NCBI GenBank assembly: GCA_017469625.1
Contig: JAFUGA010000054.1
Coordinates: 57,292 to 121,291, forward strand
Reading direction: 5' to 3'
DNA length: 64,000 nucleotides
Source: Bacteroidales bacterium
Lineage (GTDB): Bacteria > Bacteroidota > Bacteroidia > Bacteroidales > P3
Positions 43,851 to 52,856 of this stretch are shown here, in pieces (the stretch's first letter is position 1; the number at the start of each line of letters is the position of its first letter). Made by a program: the position numbers and the translations under genes. The notes beneath the pieces were generated by a model that saw only the letters and a program-made list of their open reading frames with translations, made no database searches and was not told the origin of the DNA.

Positions 43851-45794
43851 ATGGATAATACAGAAAACACACAAAATGTTGAACTAACTGAAAAAGTTGA
43901 AGAACTTGCTCAAGAGCAAGCAACAGACCAAACAAATCAAGAGAATGCTGAAGTAAAACAAGATTCAGAACAAGCAAATCAAGAAGAAATCTCTCTTGAT
44001 ATGATGGTGAAAGAATATTCTTCAAAGACAAGAGAAGAATTGGTAGATGCTATGCAACAATTAGTAGAAAAAGACGAATACGAACAAATGAAACAACGTA
44101 TTCCTCTTATAAGAAATGCGTTCAATAACTTACCAAAACCAGAACCTCAAGTAGTAGTTGTAAAACCTGAAGTAAAGGACGAAGAAGGTAATGTTATAGA
44201 AAAAGAACAAACGCAAATAGTAGCCGATACCGTTGAAGCGAAATTTAGAGAACTATACAATATATATAAAGAAAAACGTCAGCAACAACAGGAAAAAGAA
44301 GAACAAGAAAAACAAGATAACCTTAAAAAGAAACAAACTCTTTTAGAGGAATTTAAACAGTTGCTTGACAGCGAACAATCTTTGAAAGAAAAATCCGATG
44401 CATATAAAGCCATTCAGGATAAATGGGTACAAATAGGTAATGTACCACATACAGAGGTAAATAACCTTTGGGCATCATACTCTTTTTTGAAAGAAAAATT
44501 CTATGAACAAGTAAAGATTTATAATGAGTTAAGAGATATAGATAGAAAGAAAAATCTTGATGAAAAACTTAAACTTTGCGAAAAAGTAGAAGAACTTTTG
44601 GTGATAGAGGATATAAACGAAAGTTTTGCTATGTTGCAAGCCCTTCACCGTCAATGGAAAGAAATAGGTCCTGTTCCTTCTGAAAAGAACGATGAAGTAT
44701 GGGAAAGATTTAAGAGAGCTTCAGATGCTATCAACCAAAGAAGAAAAGAATATTACGAAAAAAGAGCTGACGAACTTGAACAAAACAAACAAAAGAAAGA
44801 ATCTCTTACAGAGAAAGTTAGTGAGATAATTAAGAGAGAGTTTGCTTCAATGACAGATTGGAATAAAGCAACTGAAGAAATCAATGCTTTGTTTGCAGAA
44901 TGGAAAACCATAGGCCCCGTTCCTAAGAATGACAATGAAACCATGTGGGCTAAGTTTAAAAATATGATAGACGGTTTCTATGAATCTCGTAAAGAGATGT
45001 TTGCAAACAATAAAAAGCAAGAAGAAGAGAACTACAACAAAAAAGTTGCTCTATGTATAAAAGCAGAAGAAATAGCAAAGAGAAACGATTTTGATGCTGC
45101 AACTTCTGAACTTAAAGCCTTGCAAGAAGAGTGGAAACACATAGGATACGTAAGAAAAAATCAAAGTGAGAAAGTTTGGTTAAGATTTAGAGCGGCTTGC
45201 GATGAATTCTTTAACAGAAAGAGTGAAAGTTATTTACAGACACATAAAGAAGTAACAGAGAACATTCAAAAGAAAGAAAGTCTTATAGAAGAGTTGAAAA
45301 ATTTCCAATTCACAGAAGACAAACAAAAGAATGTAGAGGTGTTGAAAGATTTTCAAAAACGTTGGTTTGAAGTAGGTTTCACTCCAAAAGAAGAGAGAAA
45401 AAGACTTCAACAACAATGGGACGAAGTTATCAATGCAAACAGAGATAAACTTCAAATCTCAGCCGAAGAAATTGCTTCTAAGAACAAATCTAAGTTTATG
45501 CAGACTTTGGAAAGACTAAAGGAACAAGGTTCCGATGCTATGCAAAGAAGAATAAACTCTATAGAAGCAGAAATAGACAGAATGGAAAACAATCTTGGTT
45601 TCTTGGCAAATAGTAAGAATGCAGATTTATTGAAGAAAGAATTTGAAAATAAGATTGCAAGATTAAAAGCACAAAAAGACGAAATTCTTAATCAAATAAA
45701 GGCATCTAAACAACAGGGGGCAAAACCTGTTGAAAAGACAGAAGCAGTAGAACAAAATGCTGAAGAAACAGTAGAAAAAACAGAGGAAAACTAA
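43851..45794 (+). CDS. DUF349 repeat protein
   Basis: A 647-residue cytoplasmic, highly charged helical protein. After an acidic, Gln-rich N-terminal 50 residues, at least five DUF349 repeats are seen by their W(K/V)xIGxVP and W..F(K/R) signatures: KWVQIGNVPHTEVNNLW, QWKEIGPVPSEKNDEVW, EWKTIGPVPKNDNETMW, EWKHIGYVRKNQSEKVW and a degenerate RWFEVGFTPKEERKRLQ. The C-terminus is a coiled coil plus acidic tail. Function unknown in the family; RNA or ribosome association has been suggested for DUF349 proteins. rpmE2 follows on the same strand. Confidence 0.9.
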   Translation: MDNTENTQNVELTEKVEELAQEQATDQTNQENAEVKQDSEQANQEEISLDMMVKEYSSKTREELVDAMQQLVEKDEYEQMKQRIPLIRNAFNNLPKPEPQVVVVKPEVKDEEGNVIEKEQTQIVADTVEAKFRELYNIYKEKRQQQQEKEEQEKQDNLKKKQTLLEEFKQLLDSEQSLKEKSDAYKAIQDKWVQIGNVPHTEVNNLWASYSFLKEKFYEQVKIYNELRDIDRKKNLDEKLKLCEKVEELLVIEDINESFAMLQALHRQWKEIGPVPSEKNDEVWERFKRASDAINQRRKEYYEKRADELEQNKQKKESLTEKVSEIIKREFASMTDWNKATEEINALFAEWKTIGPVPKNDNETMWAKFKNMIDGFYESRKEMFANNKKQEEENYNKKVALCIKAEEIAKRNDFDAATSELKALQEEWKHIGYVRKNQSEKVWLRFRAACDEFFNRKSESYLQTHKEVTENIQKKESLIEELKNFQFTEDKQKNVEVLKDFQKRWFEVGFTPKEERKRLQQQWDEVINANRDKLQISAEEIASKNKSKFMQTLERLKEQGSDAMQRRINSIEAEIDRMENNLGFLANSKNADLLKKEFENKIARLKAQKDEILNQIKASKQQGAKPVEKTEAVEQNAEETVEKTEEN

Positions 45795-45845
45795 TTAAAA
45801 TTTCAATTTTTTGGAAAAAAAGATGTTAATTACAAAAAAAAGTAG

Positions 45846-45853
45846 TAATTTTG
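45846..45853 (+). promoter_or_regulatory. -7 element of rpmE2
   Basis: TAATTTTG followed by GCACCTCGTTTTT, 46 bp before the ATG. The following bases repeat those after the tetR -7 element. Confidence 0.55.
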
Positions 45854-45899
45854 CACCTCGTTTTTAAAGAATAGTATAAACATAAAATAATTTAAGGTA

Positions 45900-46172
45900 A
45901 TGAAGAAAGATATTCATCCAAGCAATTACAGGATATGTGCATTCAAGGATATGTCAAACGAACAAGTATTTCTTACTCGTTCTTGTGCAAATTCAAAAGA
46001 GACTATTGAGATAGACGGAGAAACATATCCACTTATAAAATTAGAAATTTCAAATACCTCTCACCCTTTCTTCACAGGTAAAGTTAAACTTGTGGATACA
46101 GCAGGTATGGTTGATAAGTATTTGAGCAAGTACAAAAATCGTAAACCTCTTACTAACGTAAATGCAAAATAA
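45900..46172 (+). CDS. rpmE2: 50S ribosomal protein L31, type B
   Basis: A 90-residue ribosomal protein: MKKDIHPSNYRICAFKDMSN, FLTRSCANSKETIEIDGETYPL and the C-terminal SNTSHPFFTGKVKLVDTAGMVDKYLSKYKNR are diagnostic. It lacks the CxxC zinc ligands of type A L31, so it is the zinc-independent form. Own promoter and a strong terminator suggest a single-gene transcript. Confidence 0.96.
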   Translation: MKKDIHPSNYRICAFKDMSNEQVFLTRSCANSKETIEIDGETYPLIKLEISNTSHPFFTGKVKLVDTAGMVDKYLSKYKNRKPLTNVNAK

Positions 46173-46204
46173 TTTCTTGGAGTAAGAAGTTTATAACAAA
46201 TTTT

Positions 46205-46247
46205 ACGAGCATTCTCTTAGGAAAAAGGATGCTCGTTTTTCTTTTTG
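46205..46247 (+). terminator. Intrinsic terminator of rpmE2
   Basis: Stem ACGAGCAT (46205-46212) / ATGCTCGT (46229-46236) with a 16-nt loop, then a T-rich tract. Confidence 0.9.
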
Positions 46248-46357
46248 TAAATATCTAATTATAAACTATTTATTTCTAAAATCAAATTTTCTAATACCAT
46301 TAAACTTTTCCATAAATCTACTACTATTTTTACACTTATCAATTCTTTAAACCCTTT

Positions 46358-46463
46358 TTACGAAACTTTGTTTTAATTTTCTAAAACAAAGAGATAGAAT
46401 TCTAAAACAAAGTTCTACAAAATTAAAACAAAGAGATAGAATTTTAAAACTTTGTTTTGTGAG
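46358..46463. repeat. 21-bp modular palindromic array R8
   Basis: About five modules, starting TACGAAACTTTGTTTTA and ending AAAACTTTGTTTTGTGA, with AGATAG and TTCTAC blocks between. It lies between convergent genes, 110 bp beyond the rpmE2 terminator. The rest of the gap to 46758 is AT-rich; a short hairpin GAAGAAAG / CTTTCTTC near 46600-46625 is the only other structure seen. Confidence 0.85.
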
Positions 46464-46758
46464 AGTAATGTAAGATATTAGTGTGTTTTTGTGAAAGTAT
46501 ATGGGTTTAATATGTTGATATTGGTATTGTTAGATAAAGATAGGGGAGAATTTAGTAGGATTTTATCTTGTGTTTTTTAGGTAGTTGATATGAAAAAATG
46601 AAGAAAGTTTTTAGGCTTTCTTCATTTTCTTTGTTTGATTGATGTTTTATTTTGAGTTTTTTTTACTTTGTAAAAATTTCTAAGATATTTGTTTTTCTAC
46701 TTTATATTCTCAAAAAATACCTACAAGTACTTTGTTTTATTTCAATTTGTCAAAGAAA

Positions 46759-47883
46759 TTAGTTCCAAAGTTTAAGTATGGCACCTGTATTTTCATCAAA
46801 TACAACATTGTTTGTACCATCTTCCAAAATGGCTATTGTTCCGTACTGTGCAAGTTTTAGAACCTTACTTGCAAGAGTTTTATTTGTCATCTCAAGGTTT
46901 ATCTTAACTTGTTCAGGTATTGCATAATATAAACCTATACCTGCTTTTGCAGTCTTGTTTTTAAAATCCTTATTCGTCATTTGCTCAGAAAAAGTTTCGT
47001 TTGCAGAAGATGTTGTGTTGAAAGAGTGAATACGAGCCATAACTTTAGAATCTTCTGATTTAGAGTTTAAATCGCTTATACCATTTTCTTGAGAAAATTT
47101 GAACAAAGGTACTAAAAGGTCTTCTTCTACTATGATAGGTTTCTGAGGAATGAAAGAAAAGATATATTCCTCTTGTTCTGTAGTGGCTATACCTGTGAAT
47201 AGGCTAACGTAAGTTTTGATTATCTCGTCCAACTGCTTGTACATATAATCCACAGTAGTGTTTAGATAAGTTCCTTCCACTGCACCAGAAAGTATATCTA
47301 TCTGTTTCTGTCTTAATGCTTTGATTTCAGCAACGGCTTTCTCTGCTGTCATAAGTGGATATGAAGAAAGAAGTCCTTGAGATATAAGTTCAGTTTCAAA
47401 AGTTGGTGTTGTAGTAGGTGCGTTTTGTGTCTTATTCTCTTGTTGTCTTTGTTTATTCACACGAGGTTCGTTTTCTGTAGTAGTGTTCTTTATTTTTTGT
47501 GTTCCAGCGACTGTTATGCTTCTAAGTATTCCATTTTCAGAAATATCTATAGAAGTTTTGCCCGAATAAGTCAAATAATATTGGTTGGCAGAACTTGCAA
47601 CGGCTCTTGGTTCTATAGAAATGTTTTTTATAGAATAAGATGTTGAATTTTTTAAAGCACTGTTATCCAATCCCAAAAGGTATGCTTTATCGTTGTAAAT
47701 ACCTTTCGTTCTTGTAGTTTTTTCTACCTGAACTTTAACTACTATCTCTGTTTGTGGCACTGAATAAATTATGCCATTATGAACTTGTTTTGCGTCTGCC
47801 AATGTATATGTTCTGTAACTCTGTGCAAACAATGTGCTTGTACAAAGAGTTATAAACAGAGCAAGAATTGTTTTCTTTTTCAT
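46759..47883 (-). CDS. DUF4831 family secreted protein
   Basis: A 374-residue protein with signal peptide (about 1-20, CTSTLFAQ). The opening of the mature part (NGIIYSVPQTEIVVKVQVEKTTRTKGIYNDKAYLLG) is the DUF4831 pattern. The middle has a Gln/Asn-rich linker and the C-terminal half contains FETELISQGLLSSYPLMTAEKAVAEIKALRQKQIDILSG. No function is known. It follows the WG-repeat gene by 20 bp on the same strand. Confidence 0.8.
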   Translation of the reverse strand: MKKKTILALFITLCTSTLFAQSYRTYTLADAKQVHNGIIYSVPQTEIVVKVQVEKTTRTKGIYNDKAYLLGLDNSALKNSTSYSIKNISIEPRAVASSANQYYLTYSGKTSIDISENGILRSITVAGTQKIKNTTTENEPRVNKQRQQENKTQNAPTTTPTFETELISQGLLSSYPLMTAEKAVAEIKALRQKQIDILSGAVEGTYLNTTVDYMYKQLDEIIKTYVSLFTGIATTEQEEYIFSFIPQKPIIVEEDLLVPLFKFSQENGISDLNSKSEDSKVMARIHSFNTTSSANETFSEQMTNKDFKNKTAKAGIGLYYAIPEQVKINLEMTNKTLASKVLKLAQYGTIAILEDGTNNVVFDENTGAILKLWN

Positions 47884-47903
47884 TTTGTGTAATATTTTTT
47901 TAA

Positions 47904-49625
47904 TTATTTTATTTCTACTATTCCATATTTTCCGTTTATACCTACGATGATACGAGATTTTTTCATTCTTTGTTGTAGCATTATCATAGAGGCTATATTT
48001 CTTAGGTTTTTACTTTCAGAAGAAAGAAGTGTATCTATAGTATTGAAACTTTTGTCTATAACTATTATCTTATTACCTTGAACTGCTAAGGCTTGAGAAT
48101 CTGTAAAATAAGTACAGAAATCAAAATACTTATCTGTAACTTTTTGCATAGTTTTTGCATCTGCATAAGTCCAACCGTTCTTGTCTTGTATTGCCATAAT
48201 TCCTTCAGATTCTGAACCTATACTTTTATACTCTGTGTTTAGTTTTTCTCCATTAGGGTAAAGCCTGTTGCGTTTATCCTTTATGGTATATTCAACATAA
48301 TTGTCATAAGTAACGATTTTCTTCACGTTATCAAAGGTTTGCATACGTGCATTCTCGTCCAAAAGGATAGAGTTTTTCTTTCCCTCATAGAAAACAACGT
48401 ATTTGTTGTTTGGAGATAGTTTAACTTTCGCATATTCAAAAGGAACGGTTACTTGTCCGTTAAGGTTGATTGCTCCCCATTTCTTATTCTTTTTCAGAAT
48501 TATGTTATCCTTTACTTCTCCTAAAGCCTCGTCATATTCTGGTCTAATCAACCAACCGTCCTTTGAAGACATAACACCATAATTCAAAAAAGAGTCTGCT
48601 ACAAATATTATATTATCTTCCTTGTATGAAATAAAACCATTTATATTTCCTTCATAATGAGTCAGAAGTTGATTTTTCTTGTTAAGTATAAAAGAAACCC
48701 CTTCATTCATTGCAACAAAAAATGTATCATTGTCCAAGGTCATAACCTGCACATCTTCATACACAGGAGGAACATAAAGACTCATATCCATACCTATTAT
48801 TCCGTTTTTCATATTATCAGAAACCTTGTAATAGAAAGGAACAGTGGTAGGTTCAATGGATTGATACATAGGTTGGAAAAGAAGTTCTCCGTTTTCATCG
48901 TAAAGACTTTGTTTAAGGGTTGTCGGCAAAAAGGCTTTAACATAAAGTTTATCGTTTTTGCTCATAAGTCTTACTTCATCGTAATAAGGCAAACTTTTCT
49001 GCACTCCTTTTCCGTCTATAAGACCATAAAGTTTCATATTATCTCTTATAGCAATATAGGCGTACAATTGCGAAGGAAGAATAGTTTCTATCTGCATATA
49101 TTTGGCAGGTTGTGTTACTTTGCCCATTGCGTTCATCATTCCATAAGCCACGCCTTGCCTATATACTACTGTATTTCCTGCTTTTGAAATTATATCTATA
49201 GTATCTCCTAAGATATATTCTCCATTTTTGTTTATAAGTCTTAGTTTCTCTCCGTCATAAACAAGAGCCGAACCATCAGAAAAAATATTCAACGGAGATT
49301 TATCTACACGGGAAAAATCCAATTCTAACCAATATTTTGCAGGAGTTATTTCCTTGCCGTCTATAGAAACAAAACCTGCTTTACCGTCTTTGATATAGGT
49401 TATTACATCATCACCAAAAGCATCTATAGCATCGTATTTCAGAGGTACAACAGTATTATTGTTTTTTATTACACCCCAATTGCCGTTTAAACGCACAGCA
49501 TAATAATCTCCGTCCAAAACATAGATGGAATCATATTTTATTTCCGTTGCCAATTTGTAATGACTTTGGCTATATATCTGCAAACTGAACAGACTTAATA
49601 AAAAGAAAAAAACTGTCTTTTTCAT
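47904..49625 (-). CDS. WG-repeat secreted protein
   Basis: A 573-residue protein with signal peptide (about 1-19, LQIYSQ). The mature part is a tandem array of beta-hairpin WG repeats, each with a G-x-W-G-V/A or related core: YYAVRLNGNWGVIKNNNTVVPLKYD, GKAGFVSIDGKEITPAKY, KKWGAINLNGQVTVPFEY, NGWTYADAKTMQKVTDKYFD and, at the C-terminus, NGKYGIVEIK. WG repeats are presumed to bind proteins or envelope polymers; no enzymatic role. It lies 31 bp after aguA and 20 bp before the DUF4831 gene, so it may be in the agmatine operon's transcript. Confidence 0.85.
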   Translation of the reverse strand: MKKTVFFFLLSLFSLQIYSQSHYKLATEIKYDSIYVLDGDYYAVRLNGNWGVIKNNNTVVPLKYDAIDAFGDDVITYIKDGKAGFVSIDGKEITPAKYWLELDFSRVDKSPLNIFSDGSALVYDGEKLRLINKNGEYILGDTIDIISKAGNTVVYRQGVAYGMMNAMGKVTQPAKYMQIETILPSQLYAYIAIRDNMKLYGLIDGKGVQKSLPYYDEVRLMSKNDKLYVKAFLPTTLKQSLYDENGELLFQPMYQSIEPTTVPFYYKVSDNMKNGIIGMDMSLYVPPVYEDVQVMTLDNDTFFVAMNEGVSFILNKKNQLLTHYEGNINGFISYKEDNIIFVADSFLNYGVMSSKDGWLIRPEYDEALGEVKDNIILKKNKKWGAINLNGQVTVPFEYAKVKLSPNNKYVVFYEGKKNSILLDENARMQTFDNVKKIVTYDNYVEYTIKDKRNRLYPNGEKLNTEYKSIGSESEGIMAIQDKNGWTYADAKTMQKVTDKYFDFCTYFTDSQALAVQGNKIIVIDKSFNTIDTLLSSESKNLRNIASMIMLQQRMKKSRIIVGINGKYGIVEIK

Positions 49626-49656
49626 ATCATTATCTTATTTTGTTACTCTATTTGTG

Positions 49657-50694
49657 TCAAACTTCAGGTTCTTGTTGGCTTAAACAGTGAAAACTACCCA
49701 AACCCCAAATAATATCTGTAGAATCTATACCTATGATTTTTCTATCCTTGAACACCTGTTCCAATAGTATGAAAGCCTTTTCGTCTTGTTCGCATTTGTA
49801 CAAAGGCATTATTACTTTGTCGTTTGCTATGTAGAAATTGGCATAAGAAGCTGGCAATCTCTGTCCCTCATATTCTACTCTTGAAGGCATAAGTATTTCT
49901 ATGATGTTAATCTGTTTGCTATTGTTTAGACGCATCTTTGATAATAGTTTCAGATTGTCTTGTAATGGCTGGTAATTGTCATCATTCTTGTTTGGTTCTA
50001 CAACAGTTACAACAGTATCTTCATTAACAAATCTTGTAAGGTCATCAACGTGTCCGTCAGTATCATCTCCCTCTATTCCATCGTTAAGCCACAGAATATT
50101 TTCTACACAATAAAATTCTCTAAGCTTTTCTTCTATTTGAGATTGTGTAAGATTTGGATTTCGGTTTTCATTCAAAAGACAAGCCTTTGTAGTAATCAAA
50201 TCTCCGCAACCATTAACATCTATACTACCTCCTTCCATTACTATGTTCGGAGAGAAAGATTGTATGTTCAAATATTCGGCTATTTGTTTTGGAATAAGGT
50301 TATCTAACTCTGCAGGGTACTTTCCGCCCCATGCATTATAGTTCCAATTTACCAAAGCCTTTTCCTTGCCTTTTATTACGAAAGCAGGACCGTGGTCCCT
50401 TGCCCAAGCGTCATTGGTTTTAAAAGAATGAAAATAAACGTTTTCCATATTACAATTTATTTTCTTCAATTCCTCTTCTGCCCATAATTGTTGAGCAGAG
50501 TCGTTTATGTTTATATGTACCTGCTCTGAAAAAGAGAGTTCTTTAATAAATAAATTGTAAGATGGATATATAGTTTCTATCTTTCCCGGCCAAGAATTCT
50601 CGTTGTGAGGATAAGACAACCAAGTGGCTTTGTGTCTATGCCATTCAGCAGGAAAAGAAAATCCTAATTGTTTCGGTGTTAATAAATTATCCAT
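49657..50694 (-). CDS. aguA: Agmatine deiminase
   Basis: A 345-residue enzyme that hydrolyses agmatine to N-carbamoylputrescine and ammonia. Family signatures: AEWHRHKATWLSYPHNENSWP, NDAWARDHGPAFV, NWNYNAWGGKYP, VMEGGSIDVNG, DDTDGHVDDLTRFV and the nucleophile Cys near the C-terminus in GLGSFHCLSQQEP. All active-site elements look intact. It sits 6 bp after the N-carbamoylputrescine amidase gene, completing the route to putrescine. Confidence 0.95.
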   Translation of the reverse strand: MDNLLTPKQLGFSFPAEWHRHKATWLSYPHNENSWPGKIETIYPSYNLFIKELSFSEQVHININDSAQQLWAEEELKKINCNMENVYFHSFKTNDAWARDHGPAFVIKGKEKALVNWNYNAWGGKYPAELDNLIPKQIAEYLNIQSFSPNIVMEGGSIDVNGCGDLITTKACLLNENRNPNLTQSQIEEKLREFYCVENILWLNDGIEGDDTDGHVDDLTRFVNEDTVVTVVEPNKNDDNYQPLQDNLKLLSKMRLNNSKQINIIEILMPSRVEYEGQRLPASYANFYIANDKVIMPLYKCEQDEKAFILLEQVFKDRKIIGIDSTDIIWGLGSFHCLSQQEPEV

Positions 50695-50700
50695 TGTTTA

Positions 50701-51567
50701 TTATATGTTATCGCTATATTTTTTTACTATTTCACCATAGGCATCTACTCTTCTATCTCTAAAGAATGGCCAATGCATTCTGTAATGTTCTGTGTCCTTT
50801 GTATCTATCTCTACTACAATGTTTTCTTCCTTGTCGTGAGATGCTTCATATAGTATTCTACCAAAAGGATTGCAAACAAAACTTCCTCCCCAAAACTGCA
50901 TATCTCCTTCCCAACCTGTTCTATTTACAGTAACGGTATGCACACCATTTGCTACCGCATGACCTCTTTGTATAGTTTGCCAAGCATAGTATTGTTCAGA
51001 ATTCGTTGCTTCATCTTGTTCTTTTGCCCAACCTATTGCTGTAGGGTAGAAAATAATATCTGCTCCTTTCATTGCTGTAAGACGAGAAGCCTCAGGGTAC
51101 CATTGGTCCCAACAAATAAGAACTCCTATGTTGCCAAACTTGGTTTCAAAGTTCTTAAATCCCAAATCACCCGGTGAAAAGTAAAACTTCTCGTAATATC
51201 CTGGGTCATCTGGTATGTGCATTTTTCTATACTTACCCAAATACTTGCCATCTGTATCTATAACTACAGTAGTATTGTAATATAGTCCCGCCATCTGTCT
51301 TTCAAACAAAGATGCAACTATGACTATATTAAGTTCCTTTGCTATTTGAGAAAATAACTCAGTAGTCTTTCCAGGAATGGCCTCTGCTAATGAAAAATTA
51401 TCATAATCTTCTATATCGCAAAAATACAACGAAGAGAACAACTCTTGCATACAAACTATGTTTGCTCCCTTTTGTGCTAAATCTCTTATATTTTTTATGG
51501 TCTTGTCTATGTTTGTTTGTTTATCTTTAACACAAGACATTTGCATAAGTCCTACCTTTACTTTCAT
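50701..51567 (-). CDS. aguB: N-carbamoylputrescine amidase
   Basis: A 288-residue nitrilase-superfamily amidase that converts N-carbamoylputrescine to putrescine, CO2 and ammonia. The Glu-Lys-Cys triad is visible: Glu in VCMQELFSSLYF, Lys in YRKMHIPDDPGYYEKFYFSPGD and Cys in VLICWDQWYPEASR. The following GADIIFYPTAIGW and HAVANGVHTVTVNRTGWEG fit the plant- and Pseudomonas-type enzyme. Tightly packed between aguA and the EamA transporter gene (4-bp and 6-bp gaps), so one operon. Confidence 0.95.
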   Translation of the reverse strand: MKVKVGLMQMSCVKDKQTNIDKTIKNIRDLAQKGANIVCMQELFSSLYFCDIEDYDNFSLAEAIPGKTTELFSQIAKELNIVIVASLFERQMAGLYYNTTVVIDTDGKYLGKYRKMHIPDDPGYYEKFYFSPGDLGFKNFETKFGNIGVLICWDQWYPEASRLTAMKGADIIFYPTAIGWAKEQDEATNSEQYYAWQTIQRGHAVANGVHTVTVNRTGWEGDMQFWGGSFVCNPFGRILYEASHDKEENIVVEIDTKDTEHYRMHWPFFRDRRVDAYGEIVKKYSDNI

Positions 51568-51571
51568 AATT

Positions 51572-52483
51572 TTATAGTTTATTCTTTTTCAACAAAATAT
51601 CAGACTGACTAATCATTAAACCTATTAAAACTACAAGCATTCCTAATACTTTTCTTATAGAAAAAACTTCTTGTCCTATAAGTATAGAAAAAATGATAGT
51701 AACAACAGGTATTGCATTATTGAAAACGGCTTCTTTTTCTACTGAAATAATGCTTGCACCATAAGAATAGCAAACATAAGCAACCGATGAGCATAAAACA
51801 GCAAGTGCAAGTATGTTAAAAACAGCAGTAAAACTCCACTGTATAGAGGAGAAATCTTTATACTCCATTATGAAAAACATAGGTATATACAGAATAGTTG
51901 CTATCATATTTTGATATGTAGTTATCGTTATAGCACCATAGCCTTTGGATAAAAGTTTTCTAAGAATTACGTTGTACATACAAGCAGTAATTATTGCTTC
52001 AACAAGGAATAACACACCCTTTAAAGATATGTTTCCTCCCGATATGTTCATACTCATAATTACAACACCAATAACGGAAATTACCGCACCAATTACGAGT
52101 AGGGGTTTTACTTTATTTTTGTAGAATAATGCAATCATAAGTGGGACAGATATAGGTATAAGTGCTATCATTACGGCAGCAAAACTCGCATCTCCTATAT
52201 ATTTTATACCGTATGTTTCTCCGATGAAATAAAGAAAAGGTTGAAAGACGGCTAAGGCTATAAAGATTTTCCAATCCTTCTTTTTCACCTTGTCAAGTTT
52301 TTTTGTGATGGAGAAAAATGAAAACATCAAAACAAATGCTATTGCTAACCTAAACAGAATCAAAGTAACGCCGGGAAAGTTGCACTCTAAAAACAGTTGG
52401 TTTGTCCAAACAAAACTTGCACCCCATAAAACCGTGGCTACTATTGTAGCAATATAACCTTTTATTTTTTTATTTACTGTCAT
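51572..52483 (-). CDS. EamA (DMT) family transporter
   Basis: A 303-residue membrane protein with ten hydrophobic segments in two EamA halves (GYIATIVATVLWGASFVWTNQLFLE at the start; a second half beginning near ISLKGVLFLVEAIITACMYN). I use the ATG at 52483; the longer frame to 52498 starts with TTG right beside the -7 element. DMT carriers export or import small metabolites; the operon with aguB-aguA suggests agmatine, putrescine or a related compound, but that is inference. Confidence 0.85.
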   Translation of the reverse strand: MTVNKKIKGYIATIVATVLWGASFVWTNQLFLECNFPGVTLILFRLAIAFVLMFSFFSITKKLDKVKKKDWKIFIALAVFQPFLYFIGETYGIKYIGDASFAAVMIALIPISVPLMIALFYKNKVKPLLVIGAVISVIGVVIMSMNISGGNISLKGVLFLVEAIITACMYNVILRKLLSKGYGAITITTYQNMIATILYIPMFFIMEYKDFSSIQWSFTAVFNILALAVLCSSVAYVCYSYGASIISVEKEAVFNNAIPVVTIIFSILIGQEVFSIRKVLGMLVVLIGLMISQSDILLKKNKL

Positions 52484-52503
52484 ATCTTTAAAATTCAAAA
52501 GTG

Positions 52504-52511
52504 CAAAGTTA
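52504..52511 (-). promoter_or_regulatory. -7 element of the EamA-aguBA operon
   Basis: TAACTTTG on the minus strand, followed by CACTTTTG, 20 bp before the chosen ATG. -33 not clear. The rest of the gap to 52647 is AT-rich without other features. Confidence 0.55.
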
Positions 52512-52647
52512 TCAAAAAAACTTCTATTTTACTATATTTATAAAGTTATTTTTCACAATAGTACCTTAAATTTTTCTTAGACAAAACACTTGTTAAGTTT
52601 TCTTAAGAAGATTTTTCTGTAGAATTTTCCTAACTCTTTGTTCTGTT

Positions 52648-52796
52648 CCCACGAAACTTTGTTTTAATTTTCTAAAACAAAGAAAGAATTTTCTAAAACA
52701 AAGAGATAGAAAATTAAAACAAAGTTCTACGAAATTAAAACAAAGAGATAGAAAATTAGAATAAAGAGATAGAAATCTAAAACTTTGTTTCGTGGG
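52648..52796. repeat. 21-bp modular palindromic array R9
   Basis: Closed by a 10-bp inverted repeat CCCACGAAAC (52648-52657) / GTTTCGTGGG. Inside, successive 21-bp units carry AAAACAAAG or AGAATAAAG plus AGATAG or TTCTACG plus AAAATT or GAAATT. It lies 60 bp beyond the recG stop codon. Confidence 0.9.
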
Positions 52797-52856
52797 AGTG
52801 AAATAAAGTTTTGAGAAAATACTGTTAGTTTTCTAAAGAATAATACAAAGATAGTT

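Noticed and set aside
52648..52796. Possible CRISPR array
   Set aside because: Units are contiguous at 21 bp with interchangeable blocks; there are no unique spacers between constant repeats and no cas genes in the window.
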